Translations under genes and position numbers: made by a program
Source: a virus
Strand: one strand, 5' to 3'
Virus record (IMG/VR): IMGVR_UViG_3300027554_000056
Location: 1 to 53,060 of that record
Length of the DNA: 53,060 nt
The notes under the pieces: model-generated
The model's input: only the letters and a program-made list of their open reading frames with translations
What the model was told of the DNA's origin: nothing
Databases searched by the model: none
Shown: positions 6,788 to 13,582 of the stretch, piece by piece
How positions within the stretch are numbered: the stretch's first letter is position 1
Layout of the letters: each line of letters starts with the position of its first letter

Positions 6788-7478
6788 CGCTCAGTATCTT
6801 GCCAAGGACAGTGAATTCGTCTCGGATATTGTCCCACGCAGGATTTAAAGGCTTTAAGTAAGTTTGGCTTCCATCAAAAATAATGGATTTAAAGGTCACT
6901 CTGCGCTCGATAGCTAAGCTTGGGTCGGCAAGCAGTGCGATAACCCTGTCTCCGGTCGTGACAGCCCCACGTTGCTCTGGATCCACGAGTATCACGTCAT
7001 CTTCGAAGTATGTAGGCCGTCCCCTAGGGTTCACCATTGAATCACCTCGAACTTTGAGCGCGTAAGTTCTGCTGCTACACTTCACAGTTGTTGAGTGCCA
7101 AGCATAAGCATCACCGGGCTCAAATAAATCAATAGCCTCATCCCATCCACTTGCGGCAACCCAGCTTATCTCTGGAATTCTAGCAACCTGCACCAGCGTC
7201 GTGTACTGCGCGGGTGTGTCGTTTACAGCACTAGAACCATCCTCACTTCCCCAAAGATTTGGGTGTGGAGTTTCAAGCCAAAGAGATTCCAACTCAAATT
7301 TTTCGTAGATCTTTTTTGCCGTTCTATCACCGATTCTCGCGTGCCCACGAATAAGCTGGTTTAGATAGTTAGTGTCCGCGTAATCGAGCGCACTCGCTAG
7401 TTCTTCCCGAGAATGGTTTCGAGCGAGAAGCTCAAGATTCTTTTGCCGTACTTGCCAAATTTCCATGCTGCGCATCAT
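6774..7478 (-). CDS. cI: CI-type repressor with S24 (LexA-like) peptidase domain (234 aa)
   Basis: Maintains lysogeny by binding the six operators flanking it. The N-terminal region (about 15-60) is a helix-turn-helix (REELASALDYADTNYLNQLI). The C-terminal region is a LexA/S24 serine protease: Ser147 in VRGDSMVNP and the catalytic Lys197 in RVTFKSII, ending YLKPLNPAW. These residues indicate RecA-stimulated self-cleavage, but the expected Ala-Gly cleavage site reads AASGW (109-112). Possible starts are at residues 1, 2 and 5; none has a good ribosome site, so a leaderless message is possible. OR3 lies five bases upstream. Confidence 0.9.
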   Translation of the reverse strand: MMRSMEIWQVRQKNLELLARNHSREELASALDYADTNYLNQLIRGHARIGDRTAKKIYEKFELESLWLETPHPNLWGSEDGSSAVNDTPAQYTTLVQVARIPEISWVAASGWDEAIDLFEPGDAYAWHSTTVKCSSRTYALKVRGDSMVNPRGRPTYFEDDVILVDPEQRGAVTTGDRVIALLADPSLAIERRVTFKSIIFDGSQTYLKPLNPAWDNIRDEFTVLGKILSVIGP

Positions 7479-7482
7479 ATCA

Positions 7483-7497
7483 ATAGCAATCTACTAT
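7483..7497. promoter_or_regulatory. Operator OR3
   Basis: ATAGCAATCTACTAT has one mismatch to the ATAGTA-N3-TACTAT consensus. It lies directly before the repressor start, where binding would shut off repressor synthesis, as OR3 does in lambda. Confidence 0.65.
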
Positions 7498-7502
7498 TAA
7501 AA

Positions 7503-7517
7503 ATATCAATAAGCTAT
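7503..7517. promoter_or_regulatory. Operator OR2
   Basis: ATATCAATAAGCTAT matches the consensus less well but keeps the outer ATA and CTAT. Its centre is 25 bases from that of OR1 and 20 from that of OR3, so the spacing mirrors OL. It touches the -35 box of the rightward promoter. Confidence 0.55.
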
Positions 7518-7545
7518 TGCATGATTCATAGTAACGTACTATTAT
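7517..7545 (+). promoter_or_regulatory. Proposed rightward early promoter PR
   Basis: TTGCAT (7517-7522), 17 bases, TATTAT (7540-7545). Transcription would start about seven bases downstream, at or next to the ATG at 7552, so the cro-like message may be leaderless. OR1 fills the spacer. Confidence 0.7.
7528..7542. promoter_or_regulatory. Operator OR1
   Basis: ATAGTAACGTACTAT is a perfect inverted repeat (6-base arms, 3-base centre) and the best of the six sites. It lies between the -35 and -10 boxes of PR, so a bound repressor would block it. Confidence 0.75.
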
Positions 7546-7551
7546 TCTCAC

Positions 7552-7815
7552 ATGAGCCCAAGAAATTACTGGAATGAACGCACGCAGTCCGAGATTCAAG
7601 ACCTTTGTGATCGCGCTGAGACCACCGTTGCAAACTTTAAGCAGATTGCACTGTGGGGTGGCTCTGTTGGGGCTGCTTTGGCGAAGCGTTTGTCCACTGC
7701 CTCTGGTGAAGCCATGTCTGCAGCAGAGATTCTTTGGCCGACAGATCAACAGATGCTCGACGCTCGTGAGCATCGACAGAAGTACGGCACGTTGAGAAAA
7801 GCGAAAAGCGATTGA
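7552..7815 (+). CDS. cro: Cro-like repressor (87 aa)
   Basis: First gene transcribed rightwards from PR, divergent from the repressor. Residues 25-62 (TVANFKQIALWGGSVGAALAKRLSTASGEAMSAAEILWP) resemble the helix-turn-helix and trailing 'EILWP' end of YdaS/Cro-like phage regulators. The C-terminus is charged. No ribosome site is visible before the ATG, fitting a leaderless transcript. It is expected to compete with the repressor for the same operators and push the switch to lysis. Function is from position and fold pattern. Confidence 0.75.
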   Translation: MSPRNYWNERTQSEIQDLCDRAETTVANFKQIALWGGSVGAALAKRLSTASGEAMSAAEILWPTDQQMLDAREHRQKYGTLRKAKSD

Positions 7816-7830
7816 ATGCATTTTTTATTA

Positions 7831-7849
7831 CCTCGTTTTGAGGCTTTTT
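7831..7849 (+). terminator. Short terminator after cro (tR1-like)
   Basis: CCTC-GTTTT-GAGG followed by CTTTTT just after cro. The stem is short, so it is probably a leaky terminator that limits read-through into the cII-like gene, as tR1 does in lambda. Confidence 0.55.
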
Positions 7850-7870
7850 ATTTAAGCGCCGAAGGGCAAG

Positions 7871-7904
7871 AAACGCACGAAACAGCGCACGAAACGCGCG
7901 AAAC
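7871..7904 (+). repeat. Short tandem ACGAAAC repeats before the cII-like gene
   Basis: Three successive units AAACGCACG, AAACAGCGCACG and AAACGCGCG are followed by AAACC. They lie between the tR1-like hairpin and the ribosome site of the next gene. They could be a protein or RNA binding site (nut-like or CII-like), but no known motif is matched. Confidence 0.5.
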
Positions 7905-7918
7905 CAAGGAAAAGGCTA

Positions 7919-8356
7919 ATGAATTACACAGTGCAGGTACAAGCACCAAAGGGGGTGGAGACAGCCTCTGAGCTAGAAATGCCACCGGATGATCTCGTTG
8001 AATCATGGGGAGGTGATGAACAGAAGGCTATTGAGTATTCGATCTCAGTTGCCTTGAGAGGTAGAGGCGTCACTTATAGCGATCTGGCAAAGCAAGCCGG
8101 GATGAATAAATCACAACTGTCGCTTATGAGAAGCGGCGAGCGGGGCGTACCAGTGGGAAGATTTTGTCAATTTGTATGGGCTACTGGATCGTTGGCGTTG
8201 CCAAAGCTTCGAGCTGCGATGTTGGGTTGCGTGTTGAAGCCCAAGACAGAGTGGGGTGCGGTGATTCGAGAGCGTAACGCACTGCGCGAAGAGAATGCTG
8301 AGCTTCAGGCTGAGCGCAAAAAGGACAAGCAACGACTGGCGGAATACGAAGGCTGA
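7919..8356 (+). CDS. CII-like transcription regulator (145 aa)
   Basis: Probable DNA-binding regulator in the cII position. Residues 45-80 form a helix-turn-helix (VTYSDLAKQAGMNKSQLSLMRSGERG), and the C-terminal 35 residues are a charged coiled coil (ERNALREENAELQAERKKDK) likely for oligomerisation. ATG at 7919 follows AAGGAAAAGG. Its TGA overlaps the next start (TGATG). In lambda the equivalent gene drives repressor and integrase expression; that it does so here is inference. Confidence 0.7.
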   Translation: MNYTVQVQAPKGVETASELEMPPDDLVESWGGDEQKAIEYSISVALRGRGVTYSDLAKQAGMNKSQLSLMRSGERGVPVGRFCQFVWATGSLALPKLRAAMLGCVLKPKTEWGAVIRERNALREENAELQAERKKDKQRLAEYEG

Positions 8357-8622
8357 TGTTCTCAGAGGTGGCACACAACGCTGTTCGCAAGGTCGTTCCA
8401 GAAAAGCTGGAGATGTGGGTGGTGTCTCGAGGTTGGCCGGGTTGTCCGGATGGCTTTGTCGCTCGGAAGTATGTTGCGAAAACTGGCGAAGCGGTACCAA
8501 CGCAGCTCGCTTATCGATATCACGGTCTGGCTGAGTGCCAAGAATTTCTGACAAACAAGGGCTTGATTCGATTCGAGCGATCAGAAACTGATGATCAGCC
8601 CGTTGTTGAAACGTGGTTATAA
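8356..8622 (+). CDS. Hypothetical protein (88 aa)
   Basis: Starts in TGATG overlap with the CII-like gene. It has a Trp-rich core (LEMWVVSRGWPGCPDGFVARKYV), a central TQLAYRYHGLAECQEFLTNKGLI helix-like part, and an acidic end. Translational coupling supports expression, but I do not recognise the family. Confidence 0.6.
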   Translation: MFSEVAHNAVRKVVPEKLEMWVVSRGWPGCPDGFVARKYVAKTGEAVPTQLAYRYHGLAECQEFLTNKGLIRFERSETDDQPVVETWL

Positions 8623-8637
8623 CTGAGAAATAGAAGA

Positions 8638-9006
8638 ATGGGCTGGTCAATTGGTTATGACGAAAACTGGAAGCGCGATATTGGCTACGGCGTGCCTGCT
8701 GTTTGTGATCATCCAGAGTGCAATGTCGAAATAGATAGAGGTCTTTCTTACGTTTGTTGCAATGAAGAACCACGCGGTGGTGATGATGGCTGCGGTTTAT
8801 ATTTTTGTGGTGAGCATCGGTTTCACGTTGATTCGGAATTGCTTCAACCAGCTAAGTGCGACAGATGCAATTACAACATGCCTCCGTTCGAGCCTAAGCC
8901 AGATACGCAGGAATGGCTCGACTGGAAAGAGACAGACCCAAGCTGGCAGGCATGGCGTGATGCACGACTAGCCAATTTGAACGAACACGACGCTGGGGAG
9001 ATCTAG
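8638..9006 (+). CDS. Cysteine-rich phage protein (122 aa)
   Basis: Resembles a conserved prophage protein beginning MGWSIGYDENWKRDIGYGVPA. Metal-binding residues include CDHPEC, the CC pair in LSYVCCNEEP, GCGLYFCGEH and CDRCNY, so it probably binds two zinc ions. The C-terminus is acidic and Trp-rich (WLDWKETDPSWQAW). It lies in the rightward early operon with three bases to the next start. Molecular role unknown. Confidence 0.7.
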   Translation: MGWSIGYDENWKRDIGYGVPAVCDHPECNVEIDRGLSYVCCNEEPRGGDDGCGLYFCGEHRFHVDSELLQPAKCDRCNYNMPPFEPKPDTQEWLDWKETDPSWQAWRDARLANLNEHDAGEI

Positions 9007-9008
9007 TT

Positions 9009-9743
9009 TTGGAAGCATCCGAACTAACAAAAGACGAAATAGAGTTTATTGGACAAGATGGTAATAAGCGCAAAGTACCGTCTGTATCACATACAAAGAT
9101 ACCTGGTCTCTGCGTCACCTCAGCGAATGTCTTTGGCGAGTTCGATATTACGCACCGCACTAGCGCAATGACTTTATGCCGTGGCTTTGAGCGTATGTGG
9201 GAAGCATTCCACTACATGGCAGAGTTGCAGAAAAAAGCCATTGATCATGGATTCGATTGGAATGTTGACAAGGAAGCATTGGTAGCGCAGCCCGAATTTC
9301 AGAGCAGCGGAGTTAAAGGCGATCTTCGTAATGTCACAACTCTCAATGTCATGTGCCAATTCCCTTGGGAAGATCAGCACCCAGTCGAAAAAGCCCAAGA
9401 GTTGATCGATGGCTTTGATGATAAGCAACACGACCCTGATGAGGCAGTCCGTCCAATGAGCGCTATTACAAAAGAAATTTACGCCACGCTGCTTAAATTT
9501 CAGTCGCAGCTAGGTCCTGAGTCGCTAAACCTTCTTGAAGTTTCGCGGGAATCTCAGAAGCTTGTGGAGAGCTACAGGGTATCCAGACAGAATCCAGAAA
9601 GCGCTCCATCCGAGTTTGATTTGATGGTTCTGCTGATGAGTGCTGCAACAGTCGCGAGTATTTTGCATGAAACGAACACCGGTGAGATGGCTGATGGCAC
9701 GAAGCCGGCCGTTGAGATTGATGCAGTGGAAGCAGTTCATTAA
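9009..9743 (+). CDS. Conserved phage hypothetical protein (244 aa)
   Basis: TTG start at 9009, eight bases after GGGGAG. The sequence has a recognisable phage-protein look: HTKIPGLCVTSANVFGEFDITHRTS then LCRGFERMWEAFHYMAELQ, but no known motif. The last third contains a helical segment and an ATVASILHETNTGE stretch. It is the last gene before a strong terminator at 9777. No function assigned. Confidence 0.65.
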   Translation: MEASELTKDEIEFIGQDGNKRKVPSVSHTKIPGLCVTSANVFGEFDITHRTSAMTLCRGFERMWEAFHYMAELQKKAIDHGFDWNVDKEALVAQPEFQSSGVKGDLRNVTTLNVMCQFPWEDQHPVEKAQELIDGFDDKQHDPDEAVRPMSAITKEIYATLLKFQSQLGPESLNLLEVSRESQKLVESYRVSRQNPESAPSEFDLMVLLMSAATVASILHETNTGEMADGTKPAVEIDAVEAVH

Positions 9744-9776
9744 ACGAATTTTACGAACCTCCTCCAAGTGGTATTG

Positions 9777-9815
9777 GCGGCCAGCGATTCACTGTTGTAC
9801 TGGCCGCAATTTTTA
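9777..9815 (+). terminator. Rho-independent terminator in the early operon
   Basis: An 8-base-pair perfect stem (GCGGCCAG with CTGGCCGC) with a 15-base loop is followed by AATTTTT. It separates the cII-side genes from the replication genes, so read-through probably needs antitermination. Confidence 0.8.
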
Positions 9816-9833
9816 ATCAACAAAAGGTGAATT

Positions 9834-10190
9834 ATGAAACCAACAAATGTATCCCAACTTATTACTGATCTTGGTGGTGGCTTGGTCGAACAGCATATCG
9901 CTAGCATGATCAGCGATGTAGCTACCGCAGCGATCGACACTGGCAAGGTGGGTGAAGTCACTTTGTCATTGAAATTCAAGCGGCCGCAAGTGGAGCATCC
10001 ATCGGGGCCGACCGTCCACATCGAACACAAGGTCGCATACAAGCGCCCTAAGACGCGCGGCAGTATCTCTGAGGATGATGCCAGTGAGTCGGTGTTCCAT
10101 GTCAATCAGTCGGGCAGCATCTCGCAATTCCCTGAGAAGCAAAACGACATGTTCAACGCCACAAAGGAAACAGCACCAGATGCTAGTTAA
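9834..10190 (+). CDS. Conserved phage hypothetical protein (118 aa)
   Basis: Begins at ATG 9834 with an AAGGTGA ribosome site. The core (LVEQHIASMISDVATAAIDTG then KVGEVTLSLKFKRPQVEHPSGPT) resembles a small protein often found next to DUF2303 genes in prophages. It overlaps the start of that gene here by 11 bases. It is predicted cytosolic, with helix then beta strands. Function unknown. Confidence 0.65.
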   Translation: MKPTNVSQLITDLGGGLVEQHIASMISDVATAAIDTGKVGEVTLSLKFKRPQVEHPSGPTVHIEHKVAYKRPKTRGSISEDDASESVFHVNQSGSISQFPEKQNDMFNATKETAPDAS

Positions 10191-10980
10191 GTTATTTGAG
10201 AAGATTCAATCGACCTGTATATCAGGCACGAGCTCACCGGCGGCATCACCAGATCCGCTAATGCTCGCAGATAATCTCAATCTGCATAATTTGGAAAAGT
10301 TCCATAGTCATCGGTACCGCGAACGCATGGCTATGAGTACCACCGACATCGATGCTTATTGTGGCTATGTGAACATCCACTCCAAGGATGCTGATGTAGT
10401 GCCGTTGGTCTCTGTTGACGAAGTCGAGTGCAGTTCGCAGTCGATTTTTAATCACATGGATGTTGGCCGCTTGCCTGGTCATTGCGACGACACAGCTTCG
10501 TGTGTGCTTCTGGCCAATCCGATGTACGCCCAGATAATCAAGATGGCCGAAAAAACCTCAAAGCTCTATTCGCAACGCTCTGTGATCGACTGGATTGCTG
10601 ATTGGAACGAATGGATTGATGACCCTGCAAAGTTGGCTGGCCAATTACAAACGCTTAAAGCTGATCACGTTAGTAAGCGTGCACAGTCTGAAGGTGACTG
10701 GAAACGCGAGAAGTCAGCGATGGAGAGTGTTGAGATCAATGCGGGTGCTGGCGATGTTCCAGAGCGCATCATAGTTTCATTCGAGCCATACGATGGTTTT
10801 GAGCAACGCACGCTTGAGATAGCGGTTGCAGCGACAGTGCATGACGATGAAATTCAATTGCGTTTGCGGGTGCTCGGATTCGAAGCGTTGCGAAAGTTGA
10901 TCGCCAAAGAGTTCACCGCAACGCTCACTGAAAAACTGAGTGCCGAGCCGTTCATCGGGACGATCAAGCCTGCGGCATAA
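10180..10980 (+). CDS. DUF2303-like protein (266 aa)
   Basis: ATG at 10180 overlaps the previous stop and follows AAGGAAA. Features that fit the DUF2303 pattern are the middle region YRERMAMSTTDIDAYCGYVN, DADVVPLVSVDEVECSSQSI (for the usual tyrosine-Asp strand) and SQRSVIDWIADWNEWIDDP, ending in a beta-rich domain. The frame is open to 10075, but that part overlaps the upstream gene. The family is widespread in phage early regions and has no settled function. Confidence 0.65.
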   Translation: MLVKLFEKIQSTCISGTSSPAASPDPLMLADNLNLHNLEKFHSHRYRERMAMSTTDIDAYCGYVNIHSKDADVVPLVSVDEVECSSQSIFNHMDVGRLPGHCDDTASCVLLANPMYAQIIKMAEKTSKLYSQRSVIDWIADWNEWIDDPAKLAGQLQTLKADHVSKRAQSEGDWKREKSAMESVEINAGAGDVPERIIVSFEPYDGFEQRTLEIAVAATVHDDEIQLRLRVLGFEALRKLIAKEFTATLTEKLSAEPFIGTIKPAA

Positions 10981-11055
10981 CTGAATAACCCCAAGAGAAG
11001 GGCGGCACCGGCAAGTGATATCGAGGGCGCCCGTACAGAGAGTAGTAAGCAGTAT

Positions 11056-11087
11056 CCCGAACTGTACCGGTAATCGGTTCGGGCTTT
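11056..11087 (+). terminator. Hairpin before the replication genes
   Basis: CCCGAAC and GTTCGGG pair over a 14-base loop and are followed by CTTT. The T-run is short, so it may be an attenuator, a weak terminator or an RNA processing site between the DUF2303-like gene and the next gene. Confidence 0.45.
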
Positions 11088-11113
11088 AATCAAAACACAA
11101 TCGGAGCAACACG

Positions 11114-11404
11114 ATGGCACTAACAACAAGGCCTGTTTTATTTGGCAGCACGCTTGACCCTGATTTTCAAACTGAAAATGAGGCCGAGGCACTGGCTCAC
11201 GACGCAGCACTTGGCGCTAAACCAACGATTGATGCATACGTGGACGACTCAGGCAGGTTTACATCGGGCAGCAAGAAAGATTTGGCATCCGGTGAGAAGA
11301 AGCGCCTGCTTGAATTTACAAAGCACTTGATCATCAAGGGTGTTGTCGCTGTGCCTGAGAGTGATCCAGAGCGTGGTGAGTACAAAGTATCTGAAGCCGA
11401 ATAA
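11114..11404 (+). CDS. Hypothetical protein (96 aa)
   Basis: Starts at ATG 11114, seven bases after GGAG, and ends overlapping the initiator start by one base (TAATG). The protein is acidic with a possible DNA-mimic-like composition: DPDFQTENEAEALAHDAALG then a lysine-rich middle (SKKDLASGEKKRLLEFTKHL) and an acidic end. Coupling to the replication gene suggests an early role. No family recognised. Confidence 0.55.
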   Translation: MALTTRPVLFGSTLDPDFQTENEAEALAHDAALGAKPTIDAYVDDSGRFTSGSKKDLASGEKKRLLEFTKHLIIKGVVAVPESDPERGEYKVSEAE

Positions 11405-12384
11405 TGAGCGGAGCGGCGACAGTTTGGGCATGGCAACAATCGGTTGCCAACCCAGTGCGCAAGTTAATCTTGCTGCACATGGCTGACTCTGTAAGCGTAG
11501 AAAATGGCTGGCAGAGTTGGTACTCACTGGCAAGGATTGCAGAGCGTTGCGACTGTTCCAGAGGCTCTGTGCGCAATCATTTAAAAGCATTGGTTGACTC
11601 TGGTTTTTTGACGTTAATAGAAGCGTCGACGCGGCAAGGCCGTGCAGCTCGATATCGATTAAATATAGGCGTGCTAAAGAGCGAAACAAGCACCGAAGGT
11701 GGTACACCAGATGTACAGCAGCATGGGCAAAACAAGCTAAAAGGTGGTGCATCAGATGTACAGCTAAATAATCAAATACTTAAAAAAGGTGGTGCAACAG
11801 TTACACACGGTGGTGCAACAGGTAAACAGGGTGGTACACCAGATACACAGCTAGGTGGTACACCAGATGTACAGGGTGGTACAAGAGATGTGCAAGGTGT
11901 TCATCTGGTGAACGAAGGTGGTACAAGAGATGTACCCAAACCATCAATAGAACCATCCATTAACCAAAAAGAAACAAAGGACGATTCTGTTTCGTTTTCT
12001 TGGATGAAATATTTTGCCGAGCAGCATGGGTACCGAGTTGATCTATTCAGCGCCATCGATCGAGACAAATTTGAGCAGTGGATTGAGATGGAAGTGACTC
12101 GAGATGAAGTGTTTGAAGCACATCGGATTGGCGTGGTTAATTTGGGTACCGACTATCCGGGCATTGGCTACCTTCACGGGGTGATTAACAACACTCGAAA
12201 AGATGACGCGAAGAAGCTCGTTAAAAAACCCCCAACAAAACAATTCAGGCAAGTCGAAAGTACCGACGTGCTTGATGACCCTGAGGTCCAGAAACGATAT
12301 CAGCTGTCCGCGGACAGGGAGTTGGCAGAAAAGTTACGTGCTCAGGGATTGCCGGTACCCGAAGCACTCGAGGGTGTGACATGA
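11404..12384 (+). CDS. Lambda-O-like replication initiator (326 aa)
   Basis: Binds the phage origin and starts replication. The N-terminal region (5-95) is a winged-helix domain: ATVWAWQQSVANPVRKLILL, then IAERCDCSRGSVRNHLKALV, GFLTL and the GRAARYRLN wing. Residues 98-180 are a repetitive linker with GGTPDVQ-like units, because the DNA there is an array of 21-base iterons (11698-11937). The C-terminal part (200-326) probably recruits host replication proteins. Origin DNA inside the initiator gene is the lambda arrangement. I see no lambda-P-like helicase loader downstream. Confidence 0.85.
   Translation: MSGAATVWAWQQSVANPVRKLILLHMADSVSVENGWQSWYSLARIAERCDCSRGSVRNHLKALVDSGFLTLIEASTRQGRAARYRLNIGVLKSETSTEGGTPDVQQHGQNKLKGGASDVQLNNQILKKGGATVTHGGATGKQGGTPDTQLGGTPDVQGGTRDVQGVHLVNEGGTRDVPKPSIEPSINQKETKDDSVSFSWMKYFAEQHGYRVDLFSAIDRDKFEQWIEMEVTRDEVFEAHRIGVVNLGTDYPGIGYLHGVINNTRKDDAKKLVKKPPTKQFRQVESTDVLDDPEVQKRYQLSADRELAEKLRAQGLPVPEALEGVT
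11698..11937. repeat. Iteron array, proposed replication origin
   Basis: Nine related 21-base units start at 11698, 11743, 11788, 11809, 11830, 11854, 11875, 11896 and 11917. The best contain GTACA-N5-TGTAC inverted half-sites after GGTG; the unit at 11896 is degenerate (GTTCA-N5-TGAAC). All spacings are multiples of three (45, 45, 21, 21, 24, 21, 21, 21), so the array stays in the reading frame. An A-rich stretch follows. As in lambda, the initiator is expected to bind these units. Confidence 0.8.
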
Positions 12385-12629
12385 AATTTCGCGATCGCTA
12401 CTACTGGCGGGTGATGATTGCATTGCTTCGGCGCACTGGAATTACGCACCAGCTGATCTCGGATGCGATTGGTGTTAGCACAGCTTCCGTGTCTGCCTAC
12501 GGCAGTGGGTATTGTCGACCAAGCGACCCAGTGCCATTACTAAAACTTGCACAAGAGCACCTACAACCGCACCTGATGCGCCTATGCATCAATCCAGCAT
12601 ACGAGGAGCAAAGCAGTGAGGAATCCTAA
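12381..12629 (+). CDS. Small helix-turn-helix protein (82 aa)
   Basis: ATG at 12381 overlaps the initiator stop (ATGA). Residues 10-45 (VMIALLRRTGITHQLISDAIGVSTASVSAYGSGYCRP) are a helix-turn-helix of the Xre/Cro type, followed by a helical tail (LLKLAQEHLQPHLMRL). It is probably a DNA-binding regulator or a replication accessory factor by position. No known family is evident. Confidence 0.65.
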   Translation: MKFRDRYYWRVMIALLRRTGITHQLISDAIGVSTASVSAYGSGYCRPSDPVPLLKLAQEHLQPHLMRLCINPAYEEQSSEES

Positions 12630-12843
12630 TCAACCGGTTGACTACCCGAAGTCAAACAGCGAGCCATCACCACCAAGAATCATTCCATCTGGGCCCTGGG
12701 CTTCGGCATTGGTTTCTATGGCGATCGCTTTCACGGTTGCATTGGTTTTTTTATTTGTTGGTGATTGGCTGGTGACTCGCCATATCGAAAAGGCTCAGCC
12801 GGCTCCAAAGGTTTACATCGAACCGATGGAGCTCAGCGCTTGA
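12616..12843 (+). CDS. Single-span membrane protein (75 aa)
   Basis: GTG start at 12616 with GAGGAG upstream, overlapping the previous gene. A Pro-rich N-terminus is followed by one hydrophobic helix (residues 34-54, WASALVSMAIAFTVALVFLF) and a short tail. It overlaps the next gene by four bases. Role unknown; probably an inner-membrane protein. Confidence 0.6.
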   Translation: MRNPNQPVDYPKSNSEPSPPRIIPSGPWASALVSMAIAFTVALVFLFVGDWLVTRHIEKAQPAPKVYIEPMELSA

Positions 12844-13076
12844 AATTCAGTACAGACGCTGAGATCGGTGGCCGGCTGGCTATGGTTCGCGAAGATGAGA
12901 AATTAACGCAATGGCAGCTGGCCGACAAAATGTGCGTATCGCACGGCACGATCAGCCATCGAGAGACAGGGGTAGTGAAGTTGACATCGGAAGATTGCCG
13001 GAGGTTGCTGAAGGTGCTACCGAAAATTAATTTGCATTGGTTGATAACAGGGGAAGGTGAGCAATGGGTAGCTTAA
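12840..13076 (+). CDS. Xre-type helix-turn-helix regulator (78 aa)
   Basis: TTG start at 12840 overlaps the previous stop and has GGAG about eight bases upstream. The protein is almost only an Xre domain: GGRLAMVREDEKLTQWQLADKMCVSHGTISHRE, then LKVLPKINLHWLITGEG, which is the usual end of such phage regulators. It may regulate this operon or a host gene. A longer open frame upstream lies inside the membrane protein gene and was not used. Confidence 0.75.
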   Translation: MKFSTDAEIGGRLAMVREDEKLTQWQLADKMCVSHGTISHRETGVVKLTSEDCRRLLKVLPKINLHWLITGEGEQWVA

Positions 13077-13222
13077 TTTTATTTTGTTTGGGCGTGTTGG
13101 TTGGCGTTGTGCTCGGTGCCTTAGGGTTGTTTGTTTGGGCTGCTGCTGATCATGATTTTTACGCCGCTGGCCAAGTAAAGCAACGCGAAGATGCTGAAGC
13201 CGGTATTTGCGAGGGTGGCTGA
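13064..13222 (+). CDS. Small membrane protein (52 aa)
   Basis: ATG at 13064 follows GGGGAAGGTGAG and overlaps the end of the regulator gene by 13 bases. Residues 3-26 are strongly hydrophobic (LILFCLGVLVGVVLGALGLF), then a short charged tail (QVKQREDAEAGICEGG). A single-span membrane peptide; role unknown. Confidence 0.65.
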   Translation: MGSLILFCLGVLVGVVLGALGLFVWAAADHDFYAAGQVKQREDAEAGICEGG

Positions 13223-13225
13223 CAG

Positions 13226-13582
13226 ATGCCGAGAATGATCAGTTTCTCAGCCACGATGCCGCAATTTCGTGACGGAAGCAAAACCGTTACACGCCGCACT
13301 GGCTGGCTAAATCTGAAGTCTGGTGATGAGCTTTGTGCGGTAGAGAAAGCAATGGGCCTGAAGAAAGGCGAGAAGGTCAAGCGCCTTGGAATGATTCGAG
13401 TTGTGTCGGTTAGACGTGAAGAAATTATCGCCATCCGAAATGCAGACGTTGTACGCGAGGGCTTTCCAGAAATGAACGCAAGTCAGTTCATTGATTTCTA
13501 CTGCAAGCTAAACAAATGCAAGCCTAGCGACCTATGTACGCGCATTGAATTTGAGAGGGTGGAATCTAATGCAATCAACTAG
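13226..13582 (+). CDS. ASCH-domain protein (118 aa)
   Basis: ASCH domains have a PUA-like fold that binds RNA or modified nucleotides. Here the usual pattern is clear: SFSATMPQFRDGSKTVTRRTGW at the N-terminus, a Gly-Asp turn (LKSGDELCAVEKAMG), and a basic strand (RLGMIRVVSVRREEI), then VREGFPEMNASQFIDFYCK. ATG at 13226. It overlaps the next gene by 14 bases. Such genes are common in phage early regions; the ligand is unknown. Confidence 0.85.
   Translation: MPRMISFSATMPQFRDGSKTVTRRTGWLNLKSGDELCAVEKAMGLKKGEKVKRLGMIRVVSVRREEIIAIRNADVVREGFPEMNASQFIDFYCKLNKCKPSDLCTRIEFERVESNAIN

Noticed and set aside
8111-8773. Minus-strand ORF of 220 aa opposite the cII-side genes
   Set aside because: Antisense to three well supported coupled genes, with a composition of low-complexity Leu/Ser/Arg.
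11249-11752. Minus-strand ORF of 167 aa
   Set aside because: Shadow of the initiator gene and its upstream neighbour; no ribosome site or motif.
11698-11937. CRISPR array or transposon ends
   Set aside because: Units abut or are spaced by multiples of three inside the initiator gene; better explained as iterons.
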